Origin: Macrobrachium rosenbergii
Taxonomy: Eukaryota; Arthropoda; Malacostraca; Decapoda; Palaemonidae
Length of the DNA: 64,000 nt
NCBI RefSeq assembly: GCF_040412425.1
Contig: NC_089794.1
Location: forward strand, 16,397,103-16,461,102
Reading direction: 5' to 3'
Position 1 is the first letter of the stretch. Every line of letters starts with the position of its first letter. Under the pieces are notes generated by a model. The model saw only the letters and a list, made by a program, of their open reading frames with translations. It was not told where the DNA came from and did not search any database. Below are positions 13,984 through 26,640 of the stretch, one piece after another. The position numbers and the translations under genes were made by a program.

Positions 13984-16900
13984 CACCTTTTCTTAGGTAA
14001 TGAGGCATTTTATCCTGAGATGTGCTTTTATTTTTTGTCATTATTGGTTAAACATTTAGCATTTTCTGGGGTGGTAAAATTTTACATAGTATAGTGGTAG
14101 TACAAAATTGTAAGCTGACGTATGTGGAGATTATTTATGGTCTGAACCCTGTACTTTTTTTTTTTTTTTTACTTCCTTGCACCTCTTCCCTGAGCAAGCA
14201 GCAATGTGGAGCACAACCATTTGAAGATTGTATAACTTATTTCTCTATGGAACATCCCTCTGTATCATACACTAGCGTACAGTACATAACGTATATATAT
14301 ATTAGTTATATTTATCTATTTTTCATTAGTTCTGTGAGCTGTTGTGCATCAACTTTACGAAGTATAGTATGAAAATGGAGCTTTCTTTATTTTTATTGAT
14401 AGGCTGGTATTATTTTCTTTTAGTTTACATGTCATGCATCTGAGCTTTTTGAGTTTTCCATATGTTGTATTGTATATTACATTGGAGAAGGGCCATGTAT
14501 GTTATTTTGTATTTATGCCTTATATGCACAGCCTTGATTTAATTTTGGCCAGGTTCAATGTGATATTCCTCTCGGTACTTAATTCGTAACTTCATTTTGT
14601 ATGGCTGGTGATTTTAAACATGGCTTTCATAGTCAGTGTTTTTCATCTCTTCTTGATGACACGGCCATAGAATATAGCAATTTAGGATAATTTTGTATCG
14701 ACTATGGCTTATTGCAATTTTCAGTTGGTATCAGTTGTTCCTGCCTCTATTACCCTTATGTTAAGGGCTTTTACTGGCTTTGATCTTTGGTCAAGTGTGT
14801 CAGGAGTGAGACGGAGATCTCTGATTGGAAAGCCACATTTGAGAGGAAACAGATTGTTTTGATAAGTTTTTTTTTAAGTTTCAATTTGAGGCATGTTGTC
14901 CCATGGTGCTGGGATACTTAATGTTTGATGTATGTCATTTTTTTACACCAGCATAATGTTTCCTCACATCAACGAAAGAGTAAGAAAGAAATGGCGCTTC
15001 TTTTGTTTTATCACAGGCTTTAATGATTTTTTATGTTTTGAATGTGCTCATTTTTTAACATGCCGACCAAAATTTCAATAATTAGTGTTACTGGTGTACT
15101 TTTTTTATCATAAATAAATCATGTGAGCTAGATGTTTTGTTTGCTTTTATACCTTATGTGTAATATTGTTTTTTTATGTTTGGCTTCTTTTTATGTTGGA
15201 ATGTTGTTTTGTGATGAACAGTTTGCTTTTGCCTTGTTGTTTTGTAAGTAAGTAGCAAAACTGTTTTTGCATTGTATTGCACTTGCATGTTAGAAATCAC
15301 CTATGTTATTTTGCTGCACACCAAATGTTCATTGATTTTTGACTTGTACGAAAATCTGTATTGTCAGTTAGCACCCTGTAATTTGCACTTCCATGCATGG
15401 TGTGCTGTTATGATCAGTAGTGTTTGGTAGTGAATTTTGACTGGTTGGTGTGGTTTAACTGTCTTTTAATAGTGGTGTTTAGTGGAAGACAGAGCAATAT
15501 TTATTTTTGTTGTACATTCAAATGCAGTAATATTCAAGTTGTCATGGTTTTCCCTTAATACAGTCATGTCTTGATGTCATTTGGAATTGGGTGAAATTAA
15601 TATGCAGTCAGACGACAGACATACCTGAACTGTTTATAGTGATGATAGACAATTTTCCTGTGGTAATGGGACAGAGCCATCTTACAGTGCCTGTTTTATC
15701 TAACAACTTGGATGGTTATTAAAAAAGATTTTAGGCTGATGAAGAGGTAGCTTGCACCTTTCTTGCACTCAATGGAGGGTCAGCAGTCTTCATATAGAAT
15801 GACCAGAAAAAATTCTAAACGTATCTAAACAAGGAACTTAATACACATATGGGTTAATTATTCAGATTTGATTTTTAGTAAATGGTCTCATTTTTCCCCT
15901 TCAAAAGTATTTTTTTTAATTAGCTAAGTGTCATGTTCATGCACATTAGTACAAAATATTTTTTAGTAGTGTGAACGTAATGCGTAGCAGTCATTAAGGC
16001 TGCTCATTAAATCAGATGCTTCTTGAATTTTATCCATATCTATGAGTAGTGTCTGAATAGTATTGAACAGACAGCTATTCCAGGTCAGGTAAGGCTAGAC
16101 AAATCAGCAGTAGGTTAAAAATTTTGGTTACAGAATTTATGGAAGATTGGTATCCCTACCTTGGGTCTAAATTTACTAAGGGAAACTTAGATGATGACAA
16201 AACTGGAAATTGGAGAAAAAGGCAAAATGAATGAATATCATGATGATAAATTAAATGCAAAACCTGAATTCATTTAGAACAGCACTAAGGAAAGAATTAC
16301 CATTTCGTATTGCTGTATTAAATTCAACCCAGTAATGTATGTGGGATTTGATTATGCACCAGCCAGTTATATACAAGTACAGTGGACCTGAAAACTAAGC
16401 GCTACAGCAGGTACTACATTTGGTTTTACAAAGTATGACCAGCTGTAATGGTTGTAATCCTCAAAGCAACAGCTGATAGTCTTTTAGAAGATGCAGTGGA
16501 GAGTTACGCGTGATAGGAGAGTAAATTGTCTAGCATATATATATGGTTATGCAAAAGGGGGAAAAGTTTTAATTAGGCATTTTTAGTTTGTAATGATGTC
16601 TTGTTTCTTTTCAAAGTGTGGTAGATATTTTCCATCCTGTCGAAAGCAAGATGAAGAAAAATAGGTTATATTTTTGTAAATCCTTGGCTAAATAAGGAAG
16701 AAAAATAAGGGCAGTTTGGAAAATAGACTTGAGATCATAACTTTCAAATTTTACCCGTAGACAAAGTTATCCTGTATAGTACACATTGGAAGGACTTACT
16801 TAACAGGTTTGGAATGCTAATGAACACCATCCATGGTCACAGAAAATCAGTGGAAACAACACTTTGGACAGGAATACATAAATCCCTTTTAGAGTTAAAA

Positions 16901-19900
16901 GATGATACTTGAAGGGAGGATCTATCTTTGAAATTGATGGAAAAGAGGAATCTGGCATTCACTTGGATTATGTTAGGAAATACCTTCACTTTAGGTTGTT
17001 TCAAGCCCTAAACATTTTCAGATGTTTTAGAATATTTCAGAGTTGCAAATGTCAGACTGATTGATTAAAAGATATTTTTTTAGCATGAAAGAAATTAAGC
17101 ATTAGTATTACATAATCTAGATGTAATTGGATGTAGGTGTCAAGAGTAGTCTTTTTTTAAAACTAACAAAAATATTAATCTGAGGTAAAATAATTTTTCA
17201 GATTGCTCACTTTGGTGACATTATTTTCTTCCTAAAGTCTTAACTCGGGAGTTTTCCCAAATTTATTTTCTATAGTTCTTTAAAATGTATCTATCAAGTG
17301 GCTGCTGTCACTTCCTTCTGGTGAACCCTTCATTTCTGCCATTGTTCCCATGTTTTTTTTTGGCATGGGAGAAGTTGGAGTTCATATTGGCCTTTGCACT
17401 AAAATAAGAATTAAAAAGTTATTCCTTTCTATTGAATGGATTATCCTTATTTCAAGGTTGTGATTTTTTCTATAGGTGTTAATTCTCATTTCTGATTGTC
17501 TTTCGTGGCTTGTGAAAGAGACTGTAAAATACATTTCATGTGGACAAGGTACTGAGTAAGCTCCATTTTAGTATAAAAGCCACAGCACCTCATTTCATGG
17601 CCAGGTGAAACACCTTTTTCATTTCTCGTTACTTTTCATGCTTATAAAGTACTTAATGCCGCTAAATTGACCTATCTTTTGGTTTCAGTAAAATTTAGTA
17701 GTTTTGGAAGATAGTGGTGTGAACTTTACATTCGTCCTCAGTTATAAGGTCAGAGGTATTAGGAGGGAAAACTTCAGATTGCAATAACTCCTTTCTTGTT
17801 GTGAGCATTGACTTTTGCGATAAGGCTGCTCACTAGTTTGATGAACCACTGTAAATATCATCCTCAGTGTTCACAATGAAGTTATTTTGCATCCAAATTC
17901 TAGTCTACTCGAGTAGACTAGGTTGCTTTAAATAGTAGGATTTAAAAGCATCTTCCAGACTTTTAACCTCCATTTTGAGTTAGGTAAATAATACTGTCTC
18001 AGTCAATTGGTTCTTTTTTTGGCATATGTTTGTGCAAGTTATATTTTGCCTTATGTGTTGATGGGGTTTAGTGAATCATACTGTGCTTTATGTGATGTGG
18101 TAGAGGTTTCCTTGTAAACATTTTTATTCTGCATTTGATCTGTTATTATTGTCTATGGTTGTATTTGTCAGAACCAAATCTAATTTAGTATTTCCACCAA
18201 GGAACATTAATCTATTACCTGATAGATTAGGTAGGTTTTAGTATTTCTTACTTGATTTACTCATATTTATATTCTAAGTTGCTATTTTTTCTTTCCATCC
18301 TACTTGTACTTCTGTATATAAATATATTAACCCTTAAAAATGTGCTGTATATTTTCTATAATTTTTTGTCTTCAAACGTTGGATGACTGTTGTAGGGGAT
18401 CTTTGAATCCCAGTTAAACCACATATTTTAAAAGTTTAAGGCAATCCTTTGCTTTAAAAGCTGTAAGGTGGGGGTTCAAATACTTTTCAAAAAGCTTGAT
18501 TTTCAATCAGGATAATGGATATAATTAAGTATAGAAGTGTATTGATTGCCATTCAATTTTTACATTTTTGCAAAGAAACTGAGATGCATAATCTTTCTTT
18601 TAAGTGAAAGGACCACAAGAACTTTGGTTGCAAGTTGAATCACTGCCAGTTCTTCCCTTCCAATGAGTGCACTTTCCTTGTTTCCCCTTATTACTTAACC
18701 TTTACTCTGATAAGGTGGTGGACTTGGAATGAAAAATGTTTTTGCCAGTCTTTTCTTGAACTCTCCAAGTACGAGGGTCTCCAGCTGTTGATTTCCACTT
18801 AACTGCATTTTGTCATTTTATTATAATGTTAATTTTTCTGTATTTTTTGCAGATTTCTATTTTATTTTTCTTGTTTAATTTCTTCGGTGCTGTTTTCAGG
18901 AAACACACAAATAACATTGGCATTATGACAATAAAAATATAACTGCATGCTTTCCAGGCCGTCATCATTGTTTTTATTATTTTTGTTCCTATTACTGTGC
19001 TACTTCAATTACCTACTAACAGTTAACTTGGGCAGTAAATGTAAATGCTTTTGTTACTTGTAGAAAGTATTACAGGCCAGTTTCATTTCATTTCTTCCAT
19101 CAGTCCCCTCTTGCAGAATGTCTTGTATGTAAGTTAAACCATTGGCATAAATAACTGAATTCAACAAAGTGTTCATCCTGTTTGGAATTTCTTACTCAGT
19201 CCATCTGTCTTTGGTCCTACATACCCCACAACCAACATAGATTCTTAATTGATGAGAAAGGTTGAATGGATTCACAGTGGACATTTACAGCAAGCACTTG
19301 ACAGTTATAAAGAGAACTGTCATAATAAACTGTGTAATCCTCTTGTGAAGGGTATACATGTATTGATGCTTCATATGTGGTGGTCTTGATAAAAAATGCT
19401 ATTCTCTCTTTGAGAGGTGTCATAAAACCCCCTCAGGAGAATTAAAGACATGGAATTCTATTGGCAAAACTGAGGAGTTTGACATTTGTCTACATCTGTA
19501 TTTCAGTTACATCATACAGTGTTTGGAATGTGCAAATGCTTGAGCATTATTGTTTGGATGTTGAGGATCCATTCAGATTTTTGCTTTTTTTTAAAGCATT
19601 CAGAAAATACTATTATCTATTGATAACTCTTGTATACGATTTGAGGCTGCAGCCAACAAGGGGTATGATATTTAACACGTTCAGGCTGAAGAGAGACAGA
19701 CTGTTTGGGACACTCAGAGAGGGAAGTAATGGAGGCTTGAGGCCGTTTAAGTTCATAGAGCCTCTTCGGAAGTTCTTTGATGGTGACTTTAATGAGCTTG
19801 CAACTTGTCAACTTACCATTGGTGTCCCATCTGCTTGAACCAGTTGCTGGTATTTGAGTCGTCTGGTGATTGTTTTTAGGCTAGAATAAGTGATTGGAGA

Positions 19901-21691
19901 CTTACACAAGCCTTTTTTGGCTGCTTCTGTCTCTTAATTACTGTATTAGGCTTGCTCTCGCTTCACATTGTACATCGATGTGACTTAGTTGGGATAATAA
20001 ATTAGGATCTCGTTGTTGTAGCTTAATCTATTGACTTGAAAGTATTTGAGATCAGGTATCTGAGCTTGTCATCTCAATTAATTTTAGTTCTGTTGTTGTA
20101 TTTGTGATTTCTGTATACTTAAACCAGCAGTCTCTAAACTCTGTAAGTACACTGGCCTTACAGTTTTTAATGGACCAAAGAAGAGTTTTAAAATTAATGC
20201 AAATTAAGTGAATACATAAGTTTTATTTGTAATGCTTTGCATTCAGCATGACAAGATTCAGAAATAAATTATGGCAATTAAAAATAAACCGTGCCTTGCT
20301 TTTCACCAAGAAATGATCAGTGAAGGTGGGAAAATGTTGATTATTAGTAATTGCTCTGATAAAATAATCTGAATGTCTAATTTCTTTGTTAATTTTATTT
20401 CATTTACTGAAATACTGTACAAGAAATATTTATTTGGAGTTTGAAGTTACCAAAATGTTTCATACAATACATGACTTACAACCTATTCAACTGATGGTTT
20501 TTTTGCACTTACAACCAGAATAGTAGAGTATGATTTTTAAAAACGTAAATATTCCAGTTTAACGTAACCAAATGGTGGAGACTACTCATCATAATCTTAA
20601 TGTCTTACTCCAACGTTTAAACTTTAGGAGGGAACTACAGGATAAATTCTGTTTCTTCTGTCTCAGGCATTCTCGTGAACTTCCATATAGTTCAGGAATC
20701 ATCTGGTTGGGTTTTGCCACTTACTAATTTTGGTGACTGTACTATAATATACGACAGTTCAAGTCCTAAGGGCTTTTGCACCATGTTGTATTCAGGCATT
20801 TAGAGCAACTTGTGTTAGAATCTAGAGCCATTTTCATTGCAAACCCTCCCTGCAAGATATCATGGGATAATTCATTATTACTTGGATAAGTATTCATGGG
20901 TATCACTGCAGTATTTTATCCAGATGTAAGTAGGTGAAATAGTAAAACACTTGAAGGTTTGAATATGGAAAATATTTATCAGAAGACCTGAAAATGAAAT
21001 AACTGGAATTTTTTTTTATTGAAGGGCATTAGAAAGAATTAACAGAGATGGTCAGGACTAGAATAGAATGTTAATGCTGAGAATTTTGTTGGAATTAAAA
21101 TTAAAATTTCTTTTTGGAGGGTGACTTGGGATGGTTTCTTCAAAGAAATATATTTGCTAAGGTTTGACTTCACTTTTTCAGTGTTTTATATTAAGTTTAG
21201 TGTAATTTTGAATTATTCATAATTTGTTTCATTAAAATACAAGTAACTGAAGTTTCATGTACCCACAGTTTTTCTTTCACATATTTTCTGTAAAGCAGTT
21301 CCTCTACTAAAAGCTATTTCCCTTTTGCCAGTTCATCCGTAAGATTCCTTGGTACCTGCATGTTCCTTATCGTATTGTAATGTAGTTAATGGCCTAAGTG
21401 TAAACTGCATTTTTCAGGTTTGTACAGAGATGGGAACAAAGGTACTTTAAATGTTTGTATGTCCCTGTTTTGAGTGGATTTTATTCAGTCTTTTGTTCTA
21501 ATACCTTTGTATTTTATGAAACCCTTTTAACTTCTAAGATATCAAATAATAATAATATTAATCTTCAGTCAGAGTGAGGATTGCATTTACTAATAGCAAG
21601 TGACATATCTAGTTTTGTTTAGTACAGTATTTGTTTGATTTCAGTTACAGTATTTTGTATCAGTTTACCATCTTAGTTATCTGAAACTGTC

Positions 21692-21694
<3 letters not shown>

Positions 21695-21757
<63 letters not shown>
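21695..21757. repeat. (TC)n microsatellite, about 63 bp
   Basis: Perfect TC dinucleotide run about 670 bp upstream of the gene A exon at 22424. Confidence 0.98.
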
Positions 21758-21760
<3 letters not shown>

Positions 21761-22423
21761 GATCTTATGACATGCATGTTAATATTATTTTTTATTTAGT
21801 GTAATGGTGTTTGTGCATGTGTAGAGTAGTGGCAGCACTTAGCACTTTTGGTCTAGGCTCGCAGTGGTGGTGGTGAAGGATTTCCCATGTTGCCTTTTTG
21901 GGAACACAATTATGTTGCTTTAGGGTTCGTATGTCTTCTCGTTACAAAGTCTGAGGCATTATTTGCAGTGACCAGTAAGTTGGATGCCTTTCATTTTGAA
22001 GGAAAACAATTGTAAGATGTAAGATTGTCATAAAATGAAAACTTTTTCTCAATGTAATTTTGTTGTCACAAAATTTTTCTTCCTTAAACTGTTAAGTGTT
22101 GCAATTGGTCTTGGTATTCATTCATATTCATTAATTATGAAGATTTCATTATTAATTGACATAAATTTTCATTGTATTGTGTGGAGTAGTTTCTTAGGAA
22201 AAAAGAGCATGTGTTTGTATTAATTTATTGGGAAGTTTTTTTTGCCAAATAATTGTTGTTTGAGCTGCCATCACCTCCTGTGTTTGGTGACATCCCCATC
22301 ATAAACCCCCCTTTTTAAAAAAGTTAGTGAGTTAGCTTTGACAAGAGTTAGCTTTGAGAACCACCACCACCACTATTGAGGAGTCATGTTAGCCAAGTGT
22401 GTGATGCAATATCTGCCACATAG

Positions 22424-22554
22424 TATGAGTACGGTCGTCTGCGGAGGTCCAGTTCTTTCTCCAAGTTACGGGCTTCCATAAAGAAATCTAGTGCCAAGTT
22501 GGTACACAAGCTGCGGGGCCGGTTGGAAATAGAGAACGAGGACACTGAAACAAG
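22424..22554 (+). CDS. Gene A internal exon (131 nt, phase 0 to phase 2)
   Basis: A GC-rich open segment lies between an acceptor (ccacatag, ending 22423) and a consensus donor (GGTAAGTT at 22555). An in-frame TAG sits immediately 5' of the segment, so it can only be coding if spliced at this point. It starts YEYGRLRRSSSF and carries a basic amphipathic-looking stretch (KLRASIKKSSAKLVHKLRGR), then turns acidic (EIENEDTE). The last two bases (AG) complete an Arg codon with the first base of exon 29926-29980, so phases agree. RRSSSF is a typical basophilic kinase or 14-3-3-like site by motif. The basic stretch could contact acidic lipids or microtubules; this is inference. No family is recognised. 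Confidence 0.72.
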
Positions 22555-23779
22555 GTAAGTTGCGTTTCAGTGGTCATTCCAATACCTTCAGTAACATAGT
22601 TTGTGAAAATTGTTTTCTGTGCACGATAGATTTTACGATGATCTGCTTCTTGAGGTAAAGTTGCTTGTCTGTTGGATTGTGACCTTGCAATTAATCTTAA
22701 TGATAGTTCCTCACTTGCTAATTTAGTCTTGGCTTTTTAATTACTGCATTTATTCACTTTGTCTTAGTATTAATTTGATGACACAAAACAGCTTTCACAA
22801 TCATTAATATGGCTAGGAAGTAAGGGAAAGAATGCAAATATCTGTATTTGATATAGATTTTAGAAAGCTACATTGAATGTCAGCAATTATGCTGTCATTT
22901 CTGCTGGCACTATTTTATTGGTTTTCACCAGTGCAAAGTTCACTGTTAAAACATGGCATTTTAAGACGTGTAAAGCCTTGTATGTTTTCAGAGAAAGAGG
23001 ATACTCTGCCACTGTTGTGTGTGTCAATTTCATATCTGTCAGATTGTTAAGTAATCAGACATGGCAGGTAGTTAGTGGTCTTATTGTGGACCTCTAAATA
23101 CTTGCAAAATCTTGAGGAGTGGACTGGAAGCAACTGATAGTTCCATTTGCTAGAGCTTCTCTAGTTCCTTTGCAGAGCTGTCAAGAAATTTTTGTTTATT
23201 GTGTTACTTAGGATGGACACAAAGTAATTTAAAAGAATTAGGGTTGGCTTTTATTATTTTCACATTTCCCTAATGTATACATTATCAAAAAGAATCTAGT
23301 AAATTTGAGTAATCTATAGGTACAGCCAAGGAGAGGCATTGCTTGAAGGAATGTGTGAGGTTTAAAAATTGCTTTTATGTTTGTAGAGTTTTCAGGTTTT
23401 GAGTGAAACTGACAAATCTTTTTATCATGATGAACCAATTTAAGATTAATTAGTTTCTAAAGAACAAATCTTTTGGGGATGGCTATATATGTTACATATG
23501 TTAATTCAGTGGTCTGTTTTTCAAACTGTTTATTAATAATGGTAATAAAGAACTCAGTACTTTTGCTTATTAGTAATAATTTAGCATCACAGCAACATTT
23601 TTAGAGGACTTCTTAGTGTCACTTAAATACATAGCCTGTTTGGAAACCATGGTATCTTCACATGGCTGGAATTGATCCTCAAGGCTTGGGGATTGGTTGA
23701 ATGTCTTATAAATTTTTAGCACAGTAATACTGAATTCCTTTTTCCAAGTTTTCCTGGACCTCAACAGTTCTTGGTCCTG
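22555..23779 (+). other. Intron of gene A before the LINE complex
   Basis: AT-rich intronic sequence without a supported gene. Open frames on both strands are short and lack family resemblance. Confidence 0.45.
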
Positions 23780-25127
23780 TTACTTCCATACTTTGGTTTT
23801 TCAAGATCTTGATCTTTGAGATCTCAGTCTATTTTCCAGCCAATGGATGCTTCTCTGCCATTTTTTTGCTCATAATTTGATCTTCCAAGCACAGCAGTCT
23901 GGCCATAAATGTTAACATTCTGTGTTACCTTTATTCAAAATCTCGCCCACATGCTTTGTAGGCGACCATGTTTCTACCGCATAGAGTATTACAGGTCCTA
24001 TTTACCCATCATAAATCTTAGCTTGCTCTCCAAATAGGATATTTTTATTTACCAGTAGTCTGGCTATTTCTTTCCACTTTATCCGTGCTGCAGTTACTCT
24101 CTTTTTAACCCTTAATGGACGGGCATCATCATATGAGCATCTATAACAGGTTTTGAGTGATGGACGGGCTAACTCATATGAGTATTAATATTATGCACCA
24201 TATGATTTGGATGAATTTAGCGGGAAAGATACTCATGACACTTCAGTGGTCCTTAAATGACTTATGGCAAGTCTAGTAGCTCTTGTATGATAGTATGTTA
24301 GCTGTAATTGTAATTTTGGAAAGAAAAGTGCAAAGAAATAGAAAAAACATGTATACCTCAAAATTTACTGCATCTCCCCATCTCAGTAAATCTCATAAAT
24401 ATTTTACAACAAATATACTGATTTGAGTTCTTATGTGCTTTGATATTGTGTGTGCTGTAATTATAATTTTACTAAATAAAGTAAATTATTAGAAAAAACG
24501 TGTCTAACTTGGTAAAATTAGCATATTTGTACAAGTGTTTTGTAAAAGGCCCCACACAGGGTTGTAAATACTGTAGTCGCTTTCAACTTCCCATGGAAGG
24601 TAGGAAAAAAATTTTGGCATTTTTTTTCTTATGCCATGTGCATTTCTTCCTCGTTCCAATAATGTGTTTTTTTCTGAAATTGGCCAACCTTAAAGTTTAC
24701 CCGGTCTTGGGGTGTCTAATATATATTTAGCCCGTCCCTTAACGGTTAACTGCATTCATAATTGCAGTGCCTACAAGGAAAAAGAAGTGTTTTACTTTTT
24801 TAAAGACCTGTCCATCTAATTTTATTTTGGTACTCTTGTCAAACGCTTTCTCAAAGTTCACAAACGTCGTGTAATCTCTTCTTTCTTGTGTGCTACTTTT
24901 CAAGTAGTTGGCCTGTCTGGCTTGAAGCCAAACTGACATTTATTGATTTTAACTTTTCTCAGCCTTTCCTCCAGCACCTGCTCCAGTGCCACCATCCTTG
25001 ATCAATATTATTTCCTCAATAATTTCCATGTAGCAGTGCATCCCCTCTTCCTTTGTTTATTATTATTTTTGCTCTATTGACACTTTTCTGGTGTTATCTC
25101 TTCCTCTCCTTTTATCAAGGTTTATAT
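23780..25127 (-). mobile_element. RTE-like non-LTR retrotransposon remnant (RT domain), interrupted by a MITE
   Basis: The minus strand carries broken but recognisable reverse transcriptase motifs of the RTE/related LINE type. In order they are KGRGDALLHGNY near 25.03 kb, LEQVLEERLRKVKI and CQFGFKPDRPTT near 24.9-25.0 kb, and FVNFEKAFDK near 24.84-24.86 kb. After the MITE come RVTAARIKWKEIARLL and KIYDG-x-IGPVILYAVETW near 23.94-24.10 kb. In live elements these correspond to fingers/palm blocks and the thumb region. Stops and frameshifts break every frame, and I did not see the catalytic (Y/M)ADD box; it probably fell in a deletion next to the MITE. Orientation is opposite to gene A, within its intron. 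It is a dead copy, and its exact outer ends are not resolved. Confidence 0.72.
24109..24745. mobile_element. piggyBac-like MITE (637 bp) with TTAA target duplications
   Basis: The element is flanked on both sides by TTAA (24105-24108 and 24746-24749). Its ends form a 16-bp terminal inverted repeat, CCCTTAATGGACGGGC at the left, with the right end complementary at 14 of 16 positions. TTAA targets and CCC/CCG-starting ends are hallmarks of the piggyBac superfamily. It has no transposase ORF, so it is non-autonomous. The start of the left end (atggacggg...catatgag) is partly repeated about 45 bp inward, a subterminal repeat. It sits inside the LINE remnant, so it inserted later. Confidence 0.78.
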
Positions 25128-25416
25128 ACATACTAGCTGACCAACCCGGCACTGCCCGGGAAAACTGAATGACAGTATACGGGTAGGGGGAGGGGGAGGG
25201 AAAAAGAATGGAAGAGGGAAGGGGATTATTATTATTATTATTAGAGTAGTTTAACCAGACCACTGAGAGAGGGAAGGGGAATCAGGAGGGGAGGGTGAGG
25301 GAAAGATAGAGGGGAAGGGAAGTTATCTTCCTCTATCAGAAGAGAATAAGAAGCATCTCCACTGAACAAAGACAATAAATAAAAAATATTTCTACAATTC
25401 ACACTCAGGCATGCCT

Positions 25417-25477
<61 letters not shown>

Positions 25478-26252
25478 AGGGAAGAAGGCCTGTCTCTCGT
25501 GCAACAACAGTGAAGTGAAGTGTTGTTGCCAGACACCCTAGAAACCTCATTTAAACCCAATTTATAATGATATCCCCCATCGTGACGCTGTGAAGTAGTC
25601 GCTATGACGAATTCTGAAGGTAAAACGAAGAAGAAATGAACCACTGTCATCATACATCTTACACATTGTGTTGAGCAAGCAGCTACTACACATGCGCGAA
25701 TGAGGAACACAACTGGCATGTGTATGTGCTTAGGGAGAAAATCTTTGGACCTGCTGGTTTGGGTTCATTGCTTTATAGCTATGAAATATGTTTTGTAACG
25801 AAGCCAAAAATACTTAATTTAGCAATACAACCAAGCAGCGAGGTATATGTTTAACACTTATACCTGTATCAATAATTATCATAAATTATGATCAAAATTC
25901 ACGCAAATTCAGATAAAAAATTTATGTTATAGGGGATGTGGATTTATTGTTGTAGGTTAACCATACATCTGACAGCACATGGAATTAAAGGTGGGGGCAT
26001 CGGGAGAAAAATGAGAATTAACCCAGTAACACTGAAGGAAAAGGTGACGTAAAAATGAAAATTTCATTTGCTTTGTCTGTGTTTGTTATATGTTCGCAGG
26101 GTAGGGGTTTGATTTTGAGTTAAAAACCTTTCTGGAGTGACATAAAGGCCATGTGCAAAATTTTGTCTGGGTCTGTCTGCCAGTTCAGATTTCTATAGAA
26201 GCCAAACTAATTACAAACATTCACTTTTATACATATAGATATACAGTATTCT
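25128..26252. mobile_element. Interspersed retroelement-like repeat (CTAGCTGACC...TTTTATA type) nested in the LINE
   Basis: The left end reads actagctgaccaacccgg and contains a GC-rich hairpin (CCCGG-cactgc-CCGGG), unlike the AT-rich surroundings. The right end reads acttttatacatatag. The bases tatacata occur at both borders and may be a target duplication. The interior has a purine-rich GGGGA stretch, (ATT)n and (TG)n tracts and non-coding sequence. The RT reading frame of the surrounding LINE resumes on the other side, so this repeat was inserted into it. Repeats with such CTAGCTGACC starts and TTTTATA ends are widespread in arthropod genomes as I remember them; I cannot assign the family (Penelope-like or LINE-derived are candidates). 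Confidence 0.5.
25415..25475. repeat. (TG)n microsatellite
   Basis: A GT/TG dinucleotide run of about 60 bp inside the nested repeat. The only non-CT/AG/AT long dinucleotide run in the window. Confidence 0.97.
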
Positions 26253-26640
26253 GATTAGGTCATGGACGACTAGATTTTTGGTGCTCTTTTGAAATAACTT
26301 TTAGCATGGTCCTAATGCCAGTCCATTTTTCATCGTCCAGAGGGCCTTTTTAACTTCTTCACTTCTTCATATGTTAATTACCTGTTTGTTTGTGTATCAT
26401 GCTAGTGGCCTCTAGTTCATATTTATTTTCTTTATGCAGAATATCTAAAATACTGTCTCTCAGTATCTTTCTTTTGTACTTCAATTTCTTCATCCTCATC
26501 TTTTTCATCTCCTCAGCCACTTTGCCATCGTGGATATTTTCCTTTTCCTTTGCTGTGTTGAGATCTAATTTTATTCCCCCTCTTCTGTGCCCTTTCCACT
26601 TGCCTTTAAGCTTCTCTTCTCTTCTCCTGGTATACATCTC
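26253..26640 (-). mobile_element. Likely 5' segment of the same RTE-like LINE remnant
   Basis: The minus strand just outside the nested repeat reads EEVKKALW-x-MKNGLALGP in one frame. This resembles the block (E-V-xx-A-x-xx-MK-x-GKA-x-GPD) that opens RTE-like reverse transcriptase domains. A Lys/Glu-rich 87-codon open frame follows upstream (26374-26637), as is usual between endonuclease and RT. The frames do not join, so it is decayed. The link to the 23.8-25.1 kb remnant is inferred from order and strand. Confidence 0.45.

Larger units (their letters stand above)
12580..22423 (+). other. Intron of gene A, second part (9.8 kb)
   Basis: AT-rich intronic sequence ending in the acceptor TAG at 22421-22423. 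It contains (TC)n tracts at 13900-13980 and 21695-21757 and poly(T) runs. A 125-codon open frame at 19461-19838 has no recognisable family and is listed as rejected. No further exon with good splice signals was seen. Confidence 0.45.

Noticed and set aside
18455..18500. tRNA-like B box (gggttcaaatac)
   Set aside because: No paired acceptor stem, D arm or anticodon arm could be drawn around it.
19461..19838. 125-codon plus-strand open frame in the gene A intron, with a 64-codon frame opposite
   Set aside because: No domain, no splice context and mostly intron-like composition. The GC-richer second half could be a repeat fragment but has no recognisable motif.
25241..25719. Open frames with His-Thr repeats
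   Set aside because: Direct translation of the (TG)n microsatellite.
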